Origin: Auriscalpium vulgare
Lineage: Eukaryota > Basidiomycota > Agaricomycetes > Russulales > Auriscalpiaceae
Length of the DNA: 64,000 nucleotides
Assembly (NCBI GenBank): GCA_019915015.1
Contig: JAHBBC010000004.1
Location: 372,001 to 436,000, forward strand
Direction of reading: 5' to 3'
Shown: one piece after another, positions 45,936 to 56,900 of the stretch
Position numbering within the stretch: position 1 is the stretch's first letter
Layout of the letters: the number at the start of each line of letters is the position of its first letter
Notes under the pieces: model-generated
The model's database searches: none
Told to the model about the DNA's origin: nothing
The model's input: the letters and a program-made list of their open reading frames with translations, nothing else
Translations under genes and position numbers: made by a program

Positions 45936-46856
45936 TTGACCCCAAGTTTAGTTTGGTGTTTAGGCGGTAGGAGGTGGCCCCGCACGACCACGGGGAGGGC
46001 ACGAAGCGCAACAGCGACACGAACACCTTCCCCCTCAGCAAGTCTAGTCACCCGGACTGGATCGCGACGTATAGGAGGCAGTGTTGGTGGTTGTTGTCCT
46101 GTGAGGCACTCGCCGCACGCCCCGCTAGGGTCCGTCCCGGGTGATAGCGTATCAGTGTCCGTGCTGGCGTCGGTGGACGAGGACGCGCGGCGTTTCGAGG
46201 ACCTCCCTCCTGCCGACAACTTCTCCGACCATGCCGACTCCATCGCGCTCGTCCGGGCGGAGCTGGCTGCTAGCGCGACGACGCTCAACCTGTGGCCCTA
46301 CCGTCACGACCGGCTCCTCGTGCGCCTTGCCCAGCTCGAGCACCAGTTCGGCTCGCGCGTGTCCGCCGACGCTGTGGCTTCCGAGGCCTCCCGCTCTCCC
46401 TCCCTCCGTAGCTCGCCGGTCGCTGGGCCCAGTGGTCACCGGCGCTCTGACTCGCCCACCATCGCCACCATTCCGCCCAGCTCCGTCGCCGCCTCTACTC
46501 CCGCCGCCCCGATTGTTAGCGATGAGGAGGAGGATGAGCTGGAGCCTGCTCGCGCCCCCTCCGTAGAGTCGCGCGCGTCCCCGGCTCCCGTGCATCCCGT
46601 GCTGCGCACGTATGGTCGCCGGCGCGCTGCTCGTACGCCCGCCGTGTCGGATGGCGTGGAGAGCGCGGAGGACCTTCCCTCGGCCGGCGGTATCCCCCTT
46701 GCCGCGCCTGCCGATCCAGCGGGTGTCGACGACGAGACGGACGACGACGAAGAGGAGAGCGAGGAAGGCGTGGTCGGCGTCGAGGAGAGCAGCGAGGAGG
46801 ACGGTTCCGACGTCGGCGACGCCGTCGAGACCGTTTATATGGACGTTGCTGAGTAG
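45936..46856 (+). CDS. Uncharacterised acidic protein, up to 306 residues
   Basis: Open frame ending in TAG at 46856, with an A/T-rich AATAAAATAAAATG sequence 170 bp downstream that could serve polyadenylation. The first 65 residues are low-complexity Arg/Thr/Gly and may not be coding. From about residue 75 the protein looks real (VDEDARRFEDLPPADNFSDH, RHDRLLVRLAQLEHQFGSR), followed by Ser/Pro-rich linker and a very acidic tail (DDETDDDEEESEEG, ESSEEDGSDVGDAVETVY). No known domain. It lies between the Helitron fragment and the 3' end of gypsy element A on the opposite strand, so it may be cargo or an accessory ORF of an unlabelled element. Confidence 0.45.
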   Translation: MTPSLVWCLGGRRWPRTTTGRARSATATRTPSPSASLVTRTGSRRIGGSVGGCCPVRHSPHAPLGSVPGDSVSVSVLASVDEDARRFEDLPPADNFSDHADSIALVRAELAASATTLNLWPYRHDRLLVRLAQLEHQFGSRVSADAVASEASRSPSLRSSPVAGPSGHRRSDSPTIATIPPSSVAASTPAAPIVSDEEEDELEPARAPSVESRASPAPVHPVLRTYGRRRAARTPAVSDGVESAEDLPSAGGIPLAAPADPAGVDDETDDDEEESEEGVVGVEESSEEDGSDVGDAVETVYMDVAE

Positions 46857-47197
46857 GGTGGCCACTCCTTGGCCTTTTCTTGTTTTCTCGTCGCTCGTAC
46901 TCTACTATAGCCCCCGTGTTCTTCTCTACCTCTTCTTTGCTCACCTTACGCCTTGCTGCCTGTCTCTTCGTGTTTCCTGCTTCTTTTTTTTAGTCCGTGT
47001 CTCGTCGCGCCTTGGAACCGAAAAATAAAATAAAATGTTCCCCCATCGCAAAAGGAGAAGAGAAATGAAATAAGACTATCGTGCCTTTTCGCCGGCCCCG
47101 TGCAATGTCCGCGATGTATCTCCTTAACGTAATTAGTAGCACCGTCGCATCCTCCCCCCGACGGAAACTGCTGACCCCAGCAGTCTTATTGGGCCTG

Positions 47198-48382
47198 TCA
47201 TGCGACGCTGCCGTCTTCCGCGCTGTTGCTCGCGGTGTCCGACGCGTCGCTGTCTATGCTGCGTGATTCCTGTGCTTGGACGTCGGGGTCAAGCTGTCCG
47301 AGAAGCTCGTTTAGTCGTCGGGCGGGTATGTCGATGAACTCCGGTAGCAGAGGAAGCGTGATGTGTGGTCGCGCGAAGTACGGAATGACGCGAAACTCCG
47401 CAGTGGGCCTGTCGAAGACCGCCCCGTGCATATCACACAGGACGTACGGTCCACTGCGTCGCCGCCCAATTACGATGAACGGACCGTCGTAGCGAGGCAG
47501 CATCTTGCGGTCGAGTGATTTCTCGAACTGCGTGAAACGTACCAGGACAAGGTTGCCTCGTTGGAAGCCGTAGTTCTTGATCGACGCTTCGTGGTCGCGC
47601 TCGAAAATCAGCGCATCATGCCGCCGCTTGTCAAACACTTTCGAGTGGAGCGTACGGAGCTGGGTGCGGCGCTTCTGAAGTGCGACAGCCCGTCGCGCGA
47701 TTAAATCCGTCGTCGACAGTATTGAGTCGGGCGGTGGTAGGAGATACGTCGCCTCTACGATATCGAGGGGCATCAATGCCTGCGTGCCGGTCGCCGCGAA
47801 GTAGGGGGAGCAGCCCATACGCCTGCGCGTTGTGATCCTGTCCGCCCAGAATACCGAGTGTGCGACCGTGGCCCACTTGCTCGCGTCACCGTCGGCGGCC
47901 TTGTACAGGGCCTGTCGGACGTCGAAATGCGATCGCTCTACGATTCCGTTGGATCGCGAGTTATAGCCTGAGATGCGGATGTGCTGCACGCCGTAATCTT
48001 CCTCGAGGTGCTTCATCGCTGCTAGGTACCGCGTCCCGTTATCCGTTACGATTTCCCGGAGCGCTCCCCAGCGACAGAGTACGTCCTCGAATATCCATCG
48101 CGCGAGCGACTTGGCATTTTCCTGACGCAGCATGCGCCACTCTGGGAAATGCGAGACCGAGCACCTGCCTTGTACGATGTATTTGAAACCTCGCGAAGCC
48201 GGCATGTGCATGGTATCAGCGTACATCTTGGCGAACAGCGGCGCCGGGGTCGCGACCGTTGGGGGAATGAGCACGTGCTTCACCTGTCGCACTTGACAAA
48301 TGTGGCACGATCGGACAAACCACGCGACGTCGCGGTCCATGTAGGGCCACCAGAAGCGTTCGAGGAGAAACATCTTGGTCGG
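47198..48382 (-). pseudogene. Integrase of gypsy element A (3' part of pol)
   Basis: Contains the second half of the HHCC zinc motif (CHICQ), the catalytic D-D-E core (YADTMHMP, IVTDNGTRY, NGIVERSHF) and a C-terminal domain with GNLVLVRFTQFEKSLDRKM and PRYDGPFIVIGRR. It ends TGA at 47198. The first half of the zinc motif (CHDDVGHRGAY) is on the far side of the solo LTR at 49677 and above. Removing the LTR and one copy of its 4-bp duplication keeps the frame, so this was an intact pol before the insertion. Integrases insert the cDNA copy into chromosomes. Confidence 0.85.
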
Positions 48383-49676
48383 TGACAAGCCCCGTCCCGC
48401 GCTGGGAGGGGATCTCGACTGTCTTTTCGCATTTTCGACCAAGTCCTCGGTCACGTGACCTCGGCCTTCCTGCGCCACGATCGGAACGCCCCGCCGACTC
48501 CCACGCTGCTCGCACCACGCGCCCCCAGTCGCCACACGCTCGCCAGCACAGCATTTCCCACGCCCGTCACGACGCATTAGATTTCCATCAGACTCGTACA
48601 GCCTGGTCGCACGACAGCCACGCTCGGCGCTACGCAGCTCCGGAGCTCTCACGCCATCCGAGTACCGCCTCAGTCGCCCATTGTCCGCTCGCCCATTGTC
48701 CGCCACACGAGCCCGACTACCCCGACGTCCTCCGATTCGGCGCTACCGACTAGCCCGCTTCCCTCCGATGCGCCCTAGCGCCTTACGACCCGCGCTACGC
48801 CCCCGCAGTCACGACACGACTTGCGATCGACACGTGACCCAGTCGCGACGCGCGTCGGAAGCGTTGCTTTCCGAACGTTCGCAATCGGAAGACGCATCCT
48901 CGTGTCCTCGTCATCAGACCGCCGCTATCGTGCTCAATATGGTGCTCCTTGTCTATTCCCGCGCTCCCCGACGCTGTTTCCCACATTCGACGACAGAGCG
49001 GATCGTTTCCCGCGCCGTTTCCTTTGTCCTTTGACAGCGCTGATCGTTCGCTCGACATCGTCCCCCGCCTCGTTCCTCGTCGTCTGACCGTCGCATGACT
49101 CTCGCACATTGTCCGCACCATTTGACACGACGCCGCTATCTTTTCTTTTGTCTTTCCGATGTTTCCGTACTTACTCGATCGGACACGCACTGTACTCGTC
49201 GCAACGTATAAATAGTCGTCGGATACTCTGCGAAATGCAAGTTACGTTCCCCCCTCATCGCTCCGAGCACAAGTCGTGCACTCTCGCCCTCGTCGTATCG
49301 TATAGCGGTCAACATCGGTTGACTGCTCTCGCGCCTCAGCCTCAGTCGTCGCCTTAGCCTTTGTTCTCGCTTCCCGTCTTATCGCCCTCATCTTGTTCCA
49401 TCGTTGTTGCCCCTTTGCCCGAGTCCTCGATCGCAGTCGCGTCGCAGCCTTCCGACGTCGTATGTCGAAGTCTTGCTTTCCGATCGGTCGGAGAGTTGAT
49501 CGATCGCCTCGTCGCTGCTGCGCTCTCGATCGGATCGCTGTACGATTGATCGGAGACGGTCGTCGCTTACTCCGGGACTCCTGACGCTCGCTCGCACACA
49601 CACCGACATCTCTGCAGCGCTCTAGGGATTGGTGCTACGTTACGCATTCCGCCCTACTACCTGGTTGTGTCCATCA
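48383..49676 (+). mobile_element. Solo LTR, 1294 bp, inserted in integrase
   Basis: Starts TGACAAGCCCCGTCCC and ends TTGTGTCCATCA (TG..CA), flanked by TCGG at 48379-48382 and 49677-49680. A TATA box (CGTATAAATAG, about 49206) sets the orientation as plus. No coding sequence inside, so it is what recombination between two LTRs leaves. The family differs from the host element: no similar LTR was seen at the ends of A or B. Confidence 0.85.
49200..49216 (+). promoter_or_regulatory. LTR TATA box
   Basis: CGTATAAATAGTCG about two thirds into the solo LTR, the usual place for the U3 promoter. Confidence 0.5.
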
Positions 49677-51628
49677 TCGGGTACGCGCCGCGATGGCCGA
49701 CGTCGTCGTGGCACGCTTTTAAAGCCCCTATGCGGCGTTCCGGTGGTAAGACGAGCTGGTGGCGCCCCTGCGGCTCCTTGCGAAAGAGACTCGTGCCATC
49801 GAGGAAGAACTCAGTGCAGTACCTTAGGAACGTGGCATACTCTTGGTCGGCTAGGCCCTCCGGCCGTTGGAGCGTGTTGTGCCATTCCCGCACTCGAACG
49901 AGTCGCTCATTGGCCTGCTGCGCCTTGATGTTGCGGTCAACGGCGTCGTACGACAACTCTGTCGGAGCTGCCTGGGTGACGAACGTTGCGATCGCGGCCC
50001 TTGGTTGGTCGCGCAGATCCCCCGACCGTGGCCTTGTACTGCGCGGTACATATGCGTTCACGAGGTGAATGAAGCCATACATTGCGTCGACCCAATCCTC
50101 GAACCCGTCGTGCTCATTCTCTGCCACGTCGCCCGGTTGGCGCCTTCGTCGCGACATCCCGTCAGGCCCATGAAACAGGCCGGGCACGTGAACTAGGACG
50201 AAATGGAACATTAAAATGGCAATAATCCACCGATTCATGCTGGCTGAGGGTTCAATATCGGGGTTGTCGAGCATGCCCTTAATGTAGCGTGCGTCGACTT
50301 CCACGACCATGTTCCGCACTCCGATGAGATATATCTTCAGCGCGCGGAGCGCCCGAAACAGGCTGTATAATTCTAACTTTGGTTGCGAAAAACGCGCCTC
50401 GCGATCGTTCAACGCGATGGACCCAAACCATGCGTACCGACGCTTCTTGCGACTCTTCGGATCGTCGGCGTCAGCCTGGCACAGCAAGAACCCGACCGCA
50501 ATAGGAGACGTATCGACCGCGAGGATAACCGGTTCGCCCGACTGATAGTCGATCGGTTTCAGGGCTGGCGACTCCAGCAACGCGCTTTTGAGATCTTCCA
50601 TAGCTGCTAATTGTTCCGCTCCGAATTCGAACGGCACATCTTTCCTCGTAAGGTGCATGAGCGCATGCGCGCGATGTGCGAAATGGTGGATGAAGATCCT
50701 CAGCACCCCGACCGTCCCGAGGAACGCCCGTACATCGGACAGGTCTTGACATGGCCCCCAATTCACAATCTTAGCCACCCGTTGTTCGTCGGGGATCCGC
50801 CCGTCCCTCCTGCAGCGGTGTCCGACCACGACAATTTCGGGCGCGCACAAAATAGTCTCCCAACCCGAAAACGTCCCGCCCGAATAACCCATGCGCTGTA
50901 CGACGCGGTTGAGATTCTGAAAGTGTTCCCAGACAAATCGGCGGATGCCCTCGTTGTCAGCGATTGTCTCGTACTTCCCCTGGTCGTCCTTGTATTCGCT
51001 TGCGGGGCCCTTGACCGGTACGTCATCAATAAACGGTATCGTGACGTGGGGAATTTCCGGCCTCAGGATATGTGTGACGTCGTCGTGGAAGATAGGCACT
51101 GAATTCGTCCAGCCCATCGGTAGTGTTACCAACCGCAGCGCGCCGTAAGGGGTCTGGAACGTAGTGAGGTCGCGCGACGCTGGGTCCAACGCTCGGTCGT
51201 CGTATCCGACGTACAGATCCAGCATCGCGCCGCAAGCCCGACCCGCGAATTGCTCGGCCAGTTGGTCGGTAAACGGGGGCACACCGGAATGAGCTATCGT
51301 GACGGCGTTTAACGGCTCCAGGCTGTGCACTATGCGCAGGCTCGTTCCATCCTTTTTGACCACGCAGAACCACCGCGACCTATACGACGAATTGGATGGT
51401 TCGTAGACGTTCGCGGCCAACTTCCGACTGATTTGTTCCATGACTTGGTCGTAGATTCCCGGCGGGATCGGTATGTTGCGTTGTACCCATGGCGTGTGCG
51501 GCACGACGGGTATCGTGACCGGCGGAAAGAAATCTTCGCGGAAGTGGCCTCGCTCGCTGTCGTCCCACGCGAACGCACCGTTGTGCTCGCACATAAAATG
51601 GTGCATCAGCTGCGTTCCTCCTTCCACA
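49677..51628 (-). pseudogene. Reverse transcriptase and RNase H of gypsy element A
   Basis: Begins in the pre-RT region (GAFAWDDSERGHF), then VPHTPWVQRNIPIPPG, RSRWFCVVKKDGTSLRIVHS, TLPMGWTNSVPIFHDDVTH and the catalytic FIDDVPVKG (the YxDD-type box). RNase H follows with ILAVDTSPIAVGFL, KLELYSLFRALRALK and MVVEVDARYIKG. It ends at the solo LTR with CHDDVGHRGAYP, the first half of the integrase zinc motif. The frame is open. The enzyme copies element RNA into DNA and degrades the RNA strand. It is separated from the N-terminal part of pol by repeat copy B. Confidence 0.85.
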
Positions 51629-52834
51629 CTTGCTGGGAGTGGGCCGATGCTTAGCACGGCAATACGATTCCACGTTGAATACGCTCCAAATGGACCAAAC
51701 ACATGTCAACATGAGAGTCCGAGTTGAATCCAGTAAGTATGAGCAATGACCCACAGCACTCGACAACCTGCTACCTCCAGAATTGCGGGCACGGCAGATG
51801 TATAGGACACACTGTGGAGGTGGGCAAGGAAAATATTGTTGGATATATCACGTGAGCAAGCTCAAGGCCATGTCGGCAACTTCCGGGTACTATACAGTTC
51901 GCACGAACCTTATGTTGTATACATGTAGCTGGCTCTTAGTGTACACTGTCATCAGCCTTTTACCTCTCTCGTCGTGCTTCGAGTGCGTTGCACCCTCTTC
52001 TTGTAGATCATGTGGACCCAATTTCCCCAACAAATATGACGTCACTCCGGTCACTAAACTGTCGGTTAGTTACCGGAGTGATGTCATAAGTCGCACTGTT
52101 GCTATGGTGATAACAACATGTACCTACACACGAGGAAATCCACTTACGAGGCATATAGATAACAGCCCAGTTGGGGTGTTGCTTAATGTGTGGATGTTGT
52201 CTGCAGTGCAAGAGTGTCAGAGTGAGCAGAGTACTGATGTTGCTGAAGGTGTGCTAGCGCTGTGTGAGTATTGTCATAAGATATGGATACATGGTGATGA
52301 CAGGCAACGTAGGTGACACGCTAGGGGTGGCATGCACCGAGAGCAGGTTGGGGTTCGGTTGGGGGGTGCGGTGGCAGGTATCACACCATGCAGGGCGCGC
52401 GTAGCTGCACTTGTGGACGGCACTGCGCATTGTTGGGTGGCACCTGGTGATGGCCTGTGGTCCAGGGCAGCACTGCTAGATGCTAAACAATATTTGTCAC
52501 CAACACTTGAGCTCAATGCGATGACATCATTTCAGCTTTTAAATACACTTTAATACCCGGAATGATGTCATTGTGTTTTCCTACTGACTGTGCACTGTTT
52601 GATGTTCAATCCTGGCAATATGATCACTGTGCGCATTGTATGGTCTCAGTAATGTTTTATAGGCAACAATACAAGTGTACAGTGTATCATCCTTTGAAGC
52701 CAGTGAGGGGGCTGAAAGCGCGAGTGAACAAAGCGTGGGAGTGAATTTCCAAAAAAGGCGACACAGACTGTCGTTGCATGGGTCAGAAAAATGCTGGATG
52801 TAGATGACATAAGCAACGATTCAAAGGAATCGTA
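51629..52834 (-). mobile_element. 1.2-kb repeat, copy B (inverted relative to copy A)
   Basis: Matches 39163-40369 in reverse complement with scattered substitutions. It lies inside the pol gene of gypsy element A. The ends in the minus orientation are TACGATTCCTTTGAAT and CCCAGCAAG; the host bases on either side are T and T, no duplication. Removing it rejoins pol in frame (TTC TTT GTG GAA), which fixes the borders. The palindromes with CRE-type ends are at 52036-52087 and 52521-52571. Confidence 0.8.
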
Positions 52835-53361
52835 AAGAAGTCTCCCTCGTGAACTACGTCGAATTGGTCGCGGCGCTCCTCGGTGTAACGCCCCGTCGGC
52901 CGGAAGTCGGGGGGCTTCGTCGGTAACTTGGGTAGTGTCGCTAGCGGGTCGCCTCGTATGTCGCGTATGATTCTGAACTGCCCAGGCAAGTCAGCTAGTA
53001 CTGGCTTGACTTTTAGGTGGGCTGGCTTATACTTTTTCTTGGTCGCTGCGAAAACTGCGCGTGCCCGCGCGCTGCTTGGCAGCAACTTACAGTCGCGAAA
53101 TTCCTGTTCGCCTGCGAACGAGGGCACCCCGGCTGGGGCGAGAAAGAAAACGGGCGCCGATGGAACGTCTAAAGTCGCGTCGGTCGGCCGATTAATTATT
53201 GGAGGGGTAGATTCTGGGAGATCGCAAAATGATAAATAGGTTGCTCGTAACTCTTCCGGCGAACTAGAGGAGTCGAAGGGGACCACGGCTTCCACGGAAA
53301 TAGGATCGGCGGCGTCGCCCGTGAACTCGAGGACGAGCGCCACCTCCGCCTGGTCGTCCAA
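52835..53361 (-). pseudogene. N-terminal part of pol, gypsy element A
   Basis: Frame with ATKKKYKPAHLKVKPVLADL, FRIIRDIRGDPLATLPKL and PTGRYTEERRDQFD, the pre-RT region that recurs in element B at about 61000-61210 (KKKYKPVADKVRPVLG, PTGRYTQERHDKMD). It is cut at 52835 by repeat copy B; the continuation is at 51628. Confidence 0.8.
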
Positions 53362-53369
53362 CGGCGCCT

Positions 53370-55295
53370 CTAGAGCCGAAAATCCCTGCGCTCGCCGGCG
53401 CTCTGAACGATGCGACGCGAGCCTCGCTCTACTGTCGGGACGGTCGCCGTCGCTTGAGTGTTGGGATCGGTGATCGTGATGGTCTGTCGCTCATCGACAA
53501 AGTTGCGGACTATACTCCCAGTGAGGACGTCGAAGGGCCTCCCTAGCAGGATGTCGTAGGCCGGAGAACGTATGACGTGTATCTGCACGTAGAGCGTGAT
53601 GTCGCCTAGCTTTAGCGCTACGTTGCGGGCTAGCCCGAGGGATTTGTCAATTGAGCCGTTGGCGGAAAGCATGTCCAGTGTGATCGCGGGATCATATGCC
53701 AGGCCGAGAAAATGACAAACGTCTTCGGACATGGAGATGACCTGCGACCCTGGATCCAGGATGGCCTCAATGTGCGCTTGGTTATCCACCAAGGGCAGGA
53801 CCGCTCGCAATGCCGATGACTCTTTTGCGACCACCAGCGGGGCCGGTTTCTCGGCCGAGGCACTCATCAACGTCAGCATCGGGTCGGAGAGCACCAGCGA
53901 CCCGCGAGGCGGCACCGCTGGCTGGCTCTGTATGGCCTGCAAGAACGACGACGGCATGTGCGAGGTGTATCCCCGCGCTCGATCTCTCTCCTGCTCGCGC
54001 TCTTCCTCGTACAAGTTGCCTGGTAGGTCCGACCACTCCTTGGTAGGCCCTTCCCCTTCCGCTACGACCGTGTGTAGGACCGCTACTGGGGAGTCCCCGC
54101 TGGACAGTACCGGGGCCGCTATGCGTCGCGGGGTGATAGCGTATCGCAACTGGGAACGTACTTCTGGCACCAGCGACAGTAACTCGCTCTGTGTCAGAGT
54201 GACGGAAGTCCCCATCGCGCGGCCGTAGACTTCCTTCGCGACTTCCTCACTATGGATGGGCGTGTCCTTGGTATAGGCGGCGACTGGTTTCTTCCCTTTG
54301 TCTGGTCGGGACGCGTCCCCGACGGGTATGTAGGTTGCGTCGGGTACGGAGGCGAAAGGATGGATGGGTTCCGGCTCTATCTCCTCGGGGTCCTTCTTGA
54401 CTGTCGGCTCGCCCTCGCTCTCTTCCCTCGCTTCTTCCGCATCCTCTGGATCTTCGGGCACCGCGAACGTAACCTTCGGCCGCTTTGCCGTGAATTTCGA
54501 CGGAGATATGACCACCTCAGGGACTAGCCTCTTGGATCGCACTCTCTCCCCGGGCAGCGGACCGATTGGTGGCGGTAACTCTCCGTTGCGAATCGCTGCC
54601 TCCCTTCGGGCCCGGCCGGCGTTCCTCTGCTCCTTCATGAGGGTTAACACCACCATCTCTTGACGCAACTCCTCGAGTCGCTCGTCGTCCGTCAACGGCG
54701 GGATTAACTGGATGAGCCCGGCGACCGGCTGGTCGCGCGCAGGTCGGAGCGGGTAGTCGGTGACGGCGATGGGACCTGTCGATGCCAACATCATTGTTTC
54801 CGTCGCGTTGCCCGCGACTCTGGCCGCGACGTCGGCGCGCAGCCCGGACGGGTCCGTGCGATAATATTCGTCTACCCTCGCTTGAATCGGGCCTAGCCCA
54901 AATGGCACTGGCCTGCCGCTCTTGAGTACCACCTGGTTCATCTCGTTGCGTACCACCCGCCCCGTCGCTATGTAGTCTTGCAGGACGAGGCATTCGCGGA
55001 TGAAGTGCTCGGGACCGTTGCAGAATGAGCACCTGGCGCCATCCTGTCCCGGGGCCGGGCGAGGACGATCGAAACGAGCGGCCGACGCCATCATCGGGCC
55101 CGGTGGCCCGCGCGTGTACGCCGACGGCTGCGGGCCTGCGTTACTCATCCCCATCGCATCGGCTCTCCCCGCGCTATACGCTTTCGCGATCTGCTCGGCC
55201 GCCTTCTCCATCAGAGCGGCAAACTGCTCGACCCAGGACGAGGCATTCGCGGATGAAGTGCTCGGGACCGTTGCAGAATGAGCACCTGGCGCCAT
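53370..55295 (-). pseudogene. gag (3' part) and protease of gypsy element A
   Basis: Contains the CCHC-type knuckle (CSFCNGPEHFIREC) of nucleocapsid, a long charged linker (VTFAVPEDPEDAEEAREE, EEIEPEPIHPF) and the aspartic protease (HIEAILDPGSQVISMSE, active-site DPGS for the usual DTG/DSG; YDILLGRPF near the end). Its first 20 residues are out of frame with the upstream gag because of the 253-bp duplication. It stops at 53370, directly followed by pol in another frame, normal for this family. Confidence 0.8.
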
Positions 55296-55486
55296 CCTGT
55301 CCCGGGGCCGGGCGAGGACGATCGAAACGAGCGGCCGACGCCATCATCGGGCCCGGTGGCCCGCGCGTGTACGCCGACGGCTGCGGGCCTGCGTTACTCA
55401 TCCCCATCGCATCGGCTCTCCCCGCGCTATACGCTTTCGCGATCTGCTCGGCCGCCTTCTCCATCAGAGCGGCAAACTGCTCGACC
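54981..55486. repeat. Perfect 253-bp tandem duplication in gag
   Basis: 54981-55233 and 55234-55486 read identically base for base. It covers the zinc knuckle region. 253 = 3x84+1, so it shifts the frame and separates gag from protease. Confidence 0.9.
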
Positions 55487-56805
55487 TTGATCGCAGGTTC
55501 TTCCGCCTTGACGGCCACGGGTTGGGACAAGTCGGCCAGACCCGCGGGGACGCTGAGCCCTGCCGATTGCCGGGTGCTCGACGTGCCGTGCAGCACGTAC
55601 CGCGCCGCTTCCACTATTTGGTCCATCGGGTACGGGCCGTCGCGATCGTGGTCGGGATACTTCAGCTGCAGCCGCTGCTCTATCCTATCTTGCAGTCCCT
55701 TCTGAAATCCACGCAAGAAAGTGTAGTCGCGGTCGCGCTCGGAGATACGCTGCCGCCCTATAAGAAACTGGGAGATTGCGTAGAAACCGTGATAGTATTC
55801 CCCAACGTCGCCGATGGTCGTGATGCCTCGGCGGGCTGTCTCGGCGACGAGCTGATCGAGGTTGCCCATCGTGTATTTGCGCTCCTCGTCCGCTCCGGGG
55901 TATAGCGCTATGATCGCGGTCACGAACTCTTCGAACGTCGCATTGCCCGCGTACTGGGGTCGGCTTTGCCACTGGTCTGCTGTAAGGACGTCCAGGTATC
56001 GCGTGGCGTGCTCCTTCTTCTCCTGGTCCTGGCCGTCCTCGATACCCGCCCGCGTGAACAAGTGCCTCAATTCCGCGAAATAGCGTTGCAGCTCGCGCGG
56101 CTTCAGATTGTTGAACTTAGGGGCTTGGCGGTCGCCACGGGTAGGCATCGGAGTGGCCATGGTCGTGCGACGGGGTAAACGCGATAACGGAGTACTGGAT
56201 TGCGATGTGGGAGAAACTGGTCGGGAAACCTGTGCGGCCGCTCCACGCCCGTCTCCTGATAAACCTCCGTGCGTTCCGACGTTTCCGCGGTCGGAAGCCA
56301 AGCGGTCGCTGTCGGAAGGCACCTGTGCCTCGTCTCGGTCCTCATCAATCAGCGCAGCCACTTCGGGCTCCGATTCCGACGGGGTAAGCTCCGGCGACGA
56401 CCATTGTCGCATCGCTCCGCCAGTCAGCAACTCGATCGACGCCTCATTGACGTCCAGGAGCTCCTGATGGAGGGACCGTCTACCATCCCAACCGTGCTCC
56501 GACTCTTCCGATTGGACAGGGCCTGCCTCCGCGTTTTGATCGCCGGGATCCTCGCCCGCAGCATCCCCGTCGTTCTCGGGTGCTGCGTCCGACACACCCG
56601 ATGCCTCGCCGTCGTCGTTTTCGTTGTCGCCCTCGGCGCCTTCAGCGCTGGAAGTCGCGCGCTCTTCGTCCGACACCCCACCTTCCGACGATGCGAGGTG
56701 TCCTGGCATGGACTCCGCCCGCTGACTAGTCGAGTACTCCGACGGGGCCGATCGGGGCGGTGCGCGTCGAGTGGGCTCTACGATAACCCTCGCCTTTGGT
56801 GCCAT
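55174..56805 (-). pseudogene. gag of gypsy element A
   Basis: Starts at ATG 56805 (MAPKARVIVEPTRRAPPRS). The first 200 residues are acidic and disordered; then comes a retrotransposon-gag capsid region (ELQRYFAELRHLFTRAGIED, ATRYLDVLTADQWQ, FEEFVTAIIALYPGAD, ETARRGITTIGDVGEYY, FLRGFQKGLQDRIEQRL), then VEQFAALMEKAAEQIAKAY and the zinc knuckle. It runs out of frame in the second copy of the 253-bp duplication. Gag builds the particle that packages element RNA. Confidence 0.8.
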
Positions 56806-56900
56806 CGGGTTGCTGAGCGGTTGACACTAGCCCCCTCGCGGTGGGCTCCACAAATGATGAGATGAACCCTGGGGGAGGCCCCGGGAACGTCGATAGAAAT

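Larger units (their letters stand above)
47150..56900 (-). mobile_element. Ty3/gypsy LTR retrotransposon A, nested and broken
   Basis: Minus-strand order gag (zinc knuckle), protease, reverse transcriptase, RNase H, integrase from 56805 down to 47198: the Ty3/gypsy order. A purine tract (CGTCGGGGGGAGGA, minus strand, about 47155-47168) followed by TG may be the polypurine tract and start of the 3' LTR. Long terminal repeats could not be paired. Insertions: a solo LTR (48383-49676) and repeat copy B (51629-52834). A 253-bp tandem duplication splits gag. Confidence 0.85.

Noticed and set aside
46152..46865. 237-codon minus-strand ORF
   Set aside because: Antisense to the acidic protein at 45936-46856 and mostly Arg/Gly/Val low complexity.
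45870..47155. 3' LTR of gypsy element A ending at the palindrome
   Set aside because: The length would suit an LTR, but no matching copy was seen upstream of gag and the end is not CA, so the LTR was left undefined.
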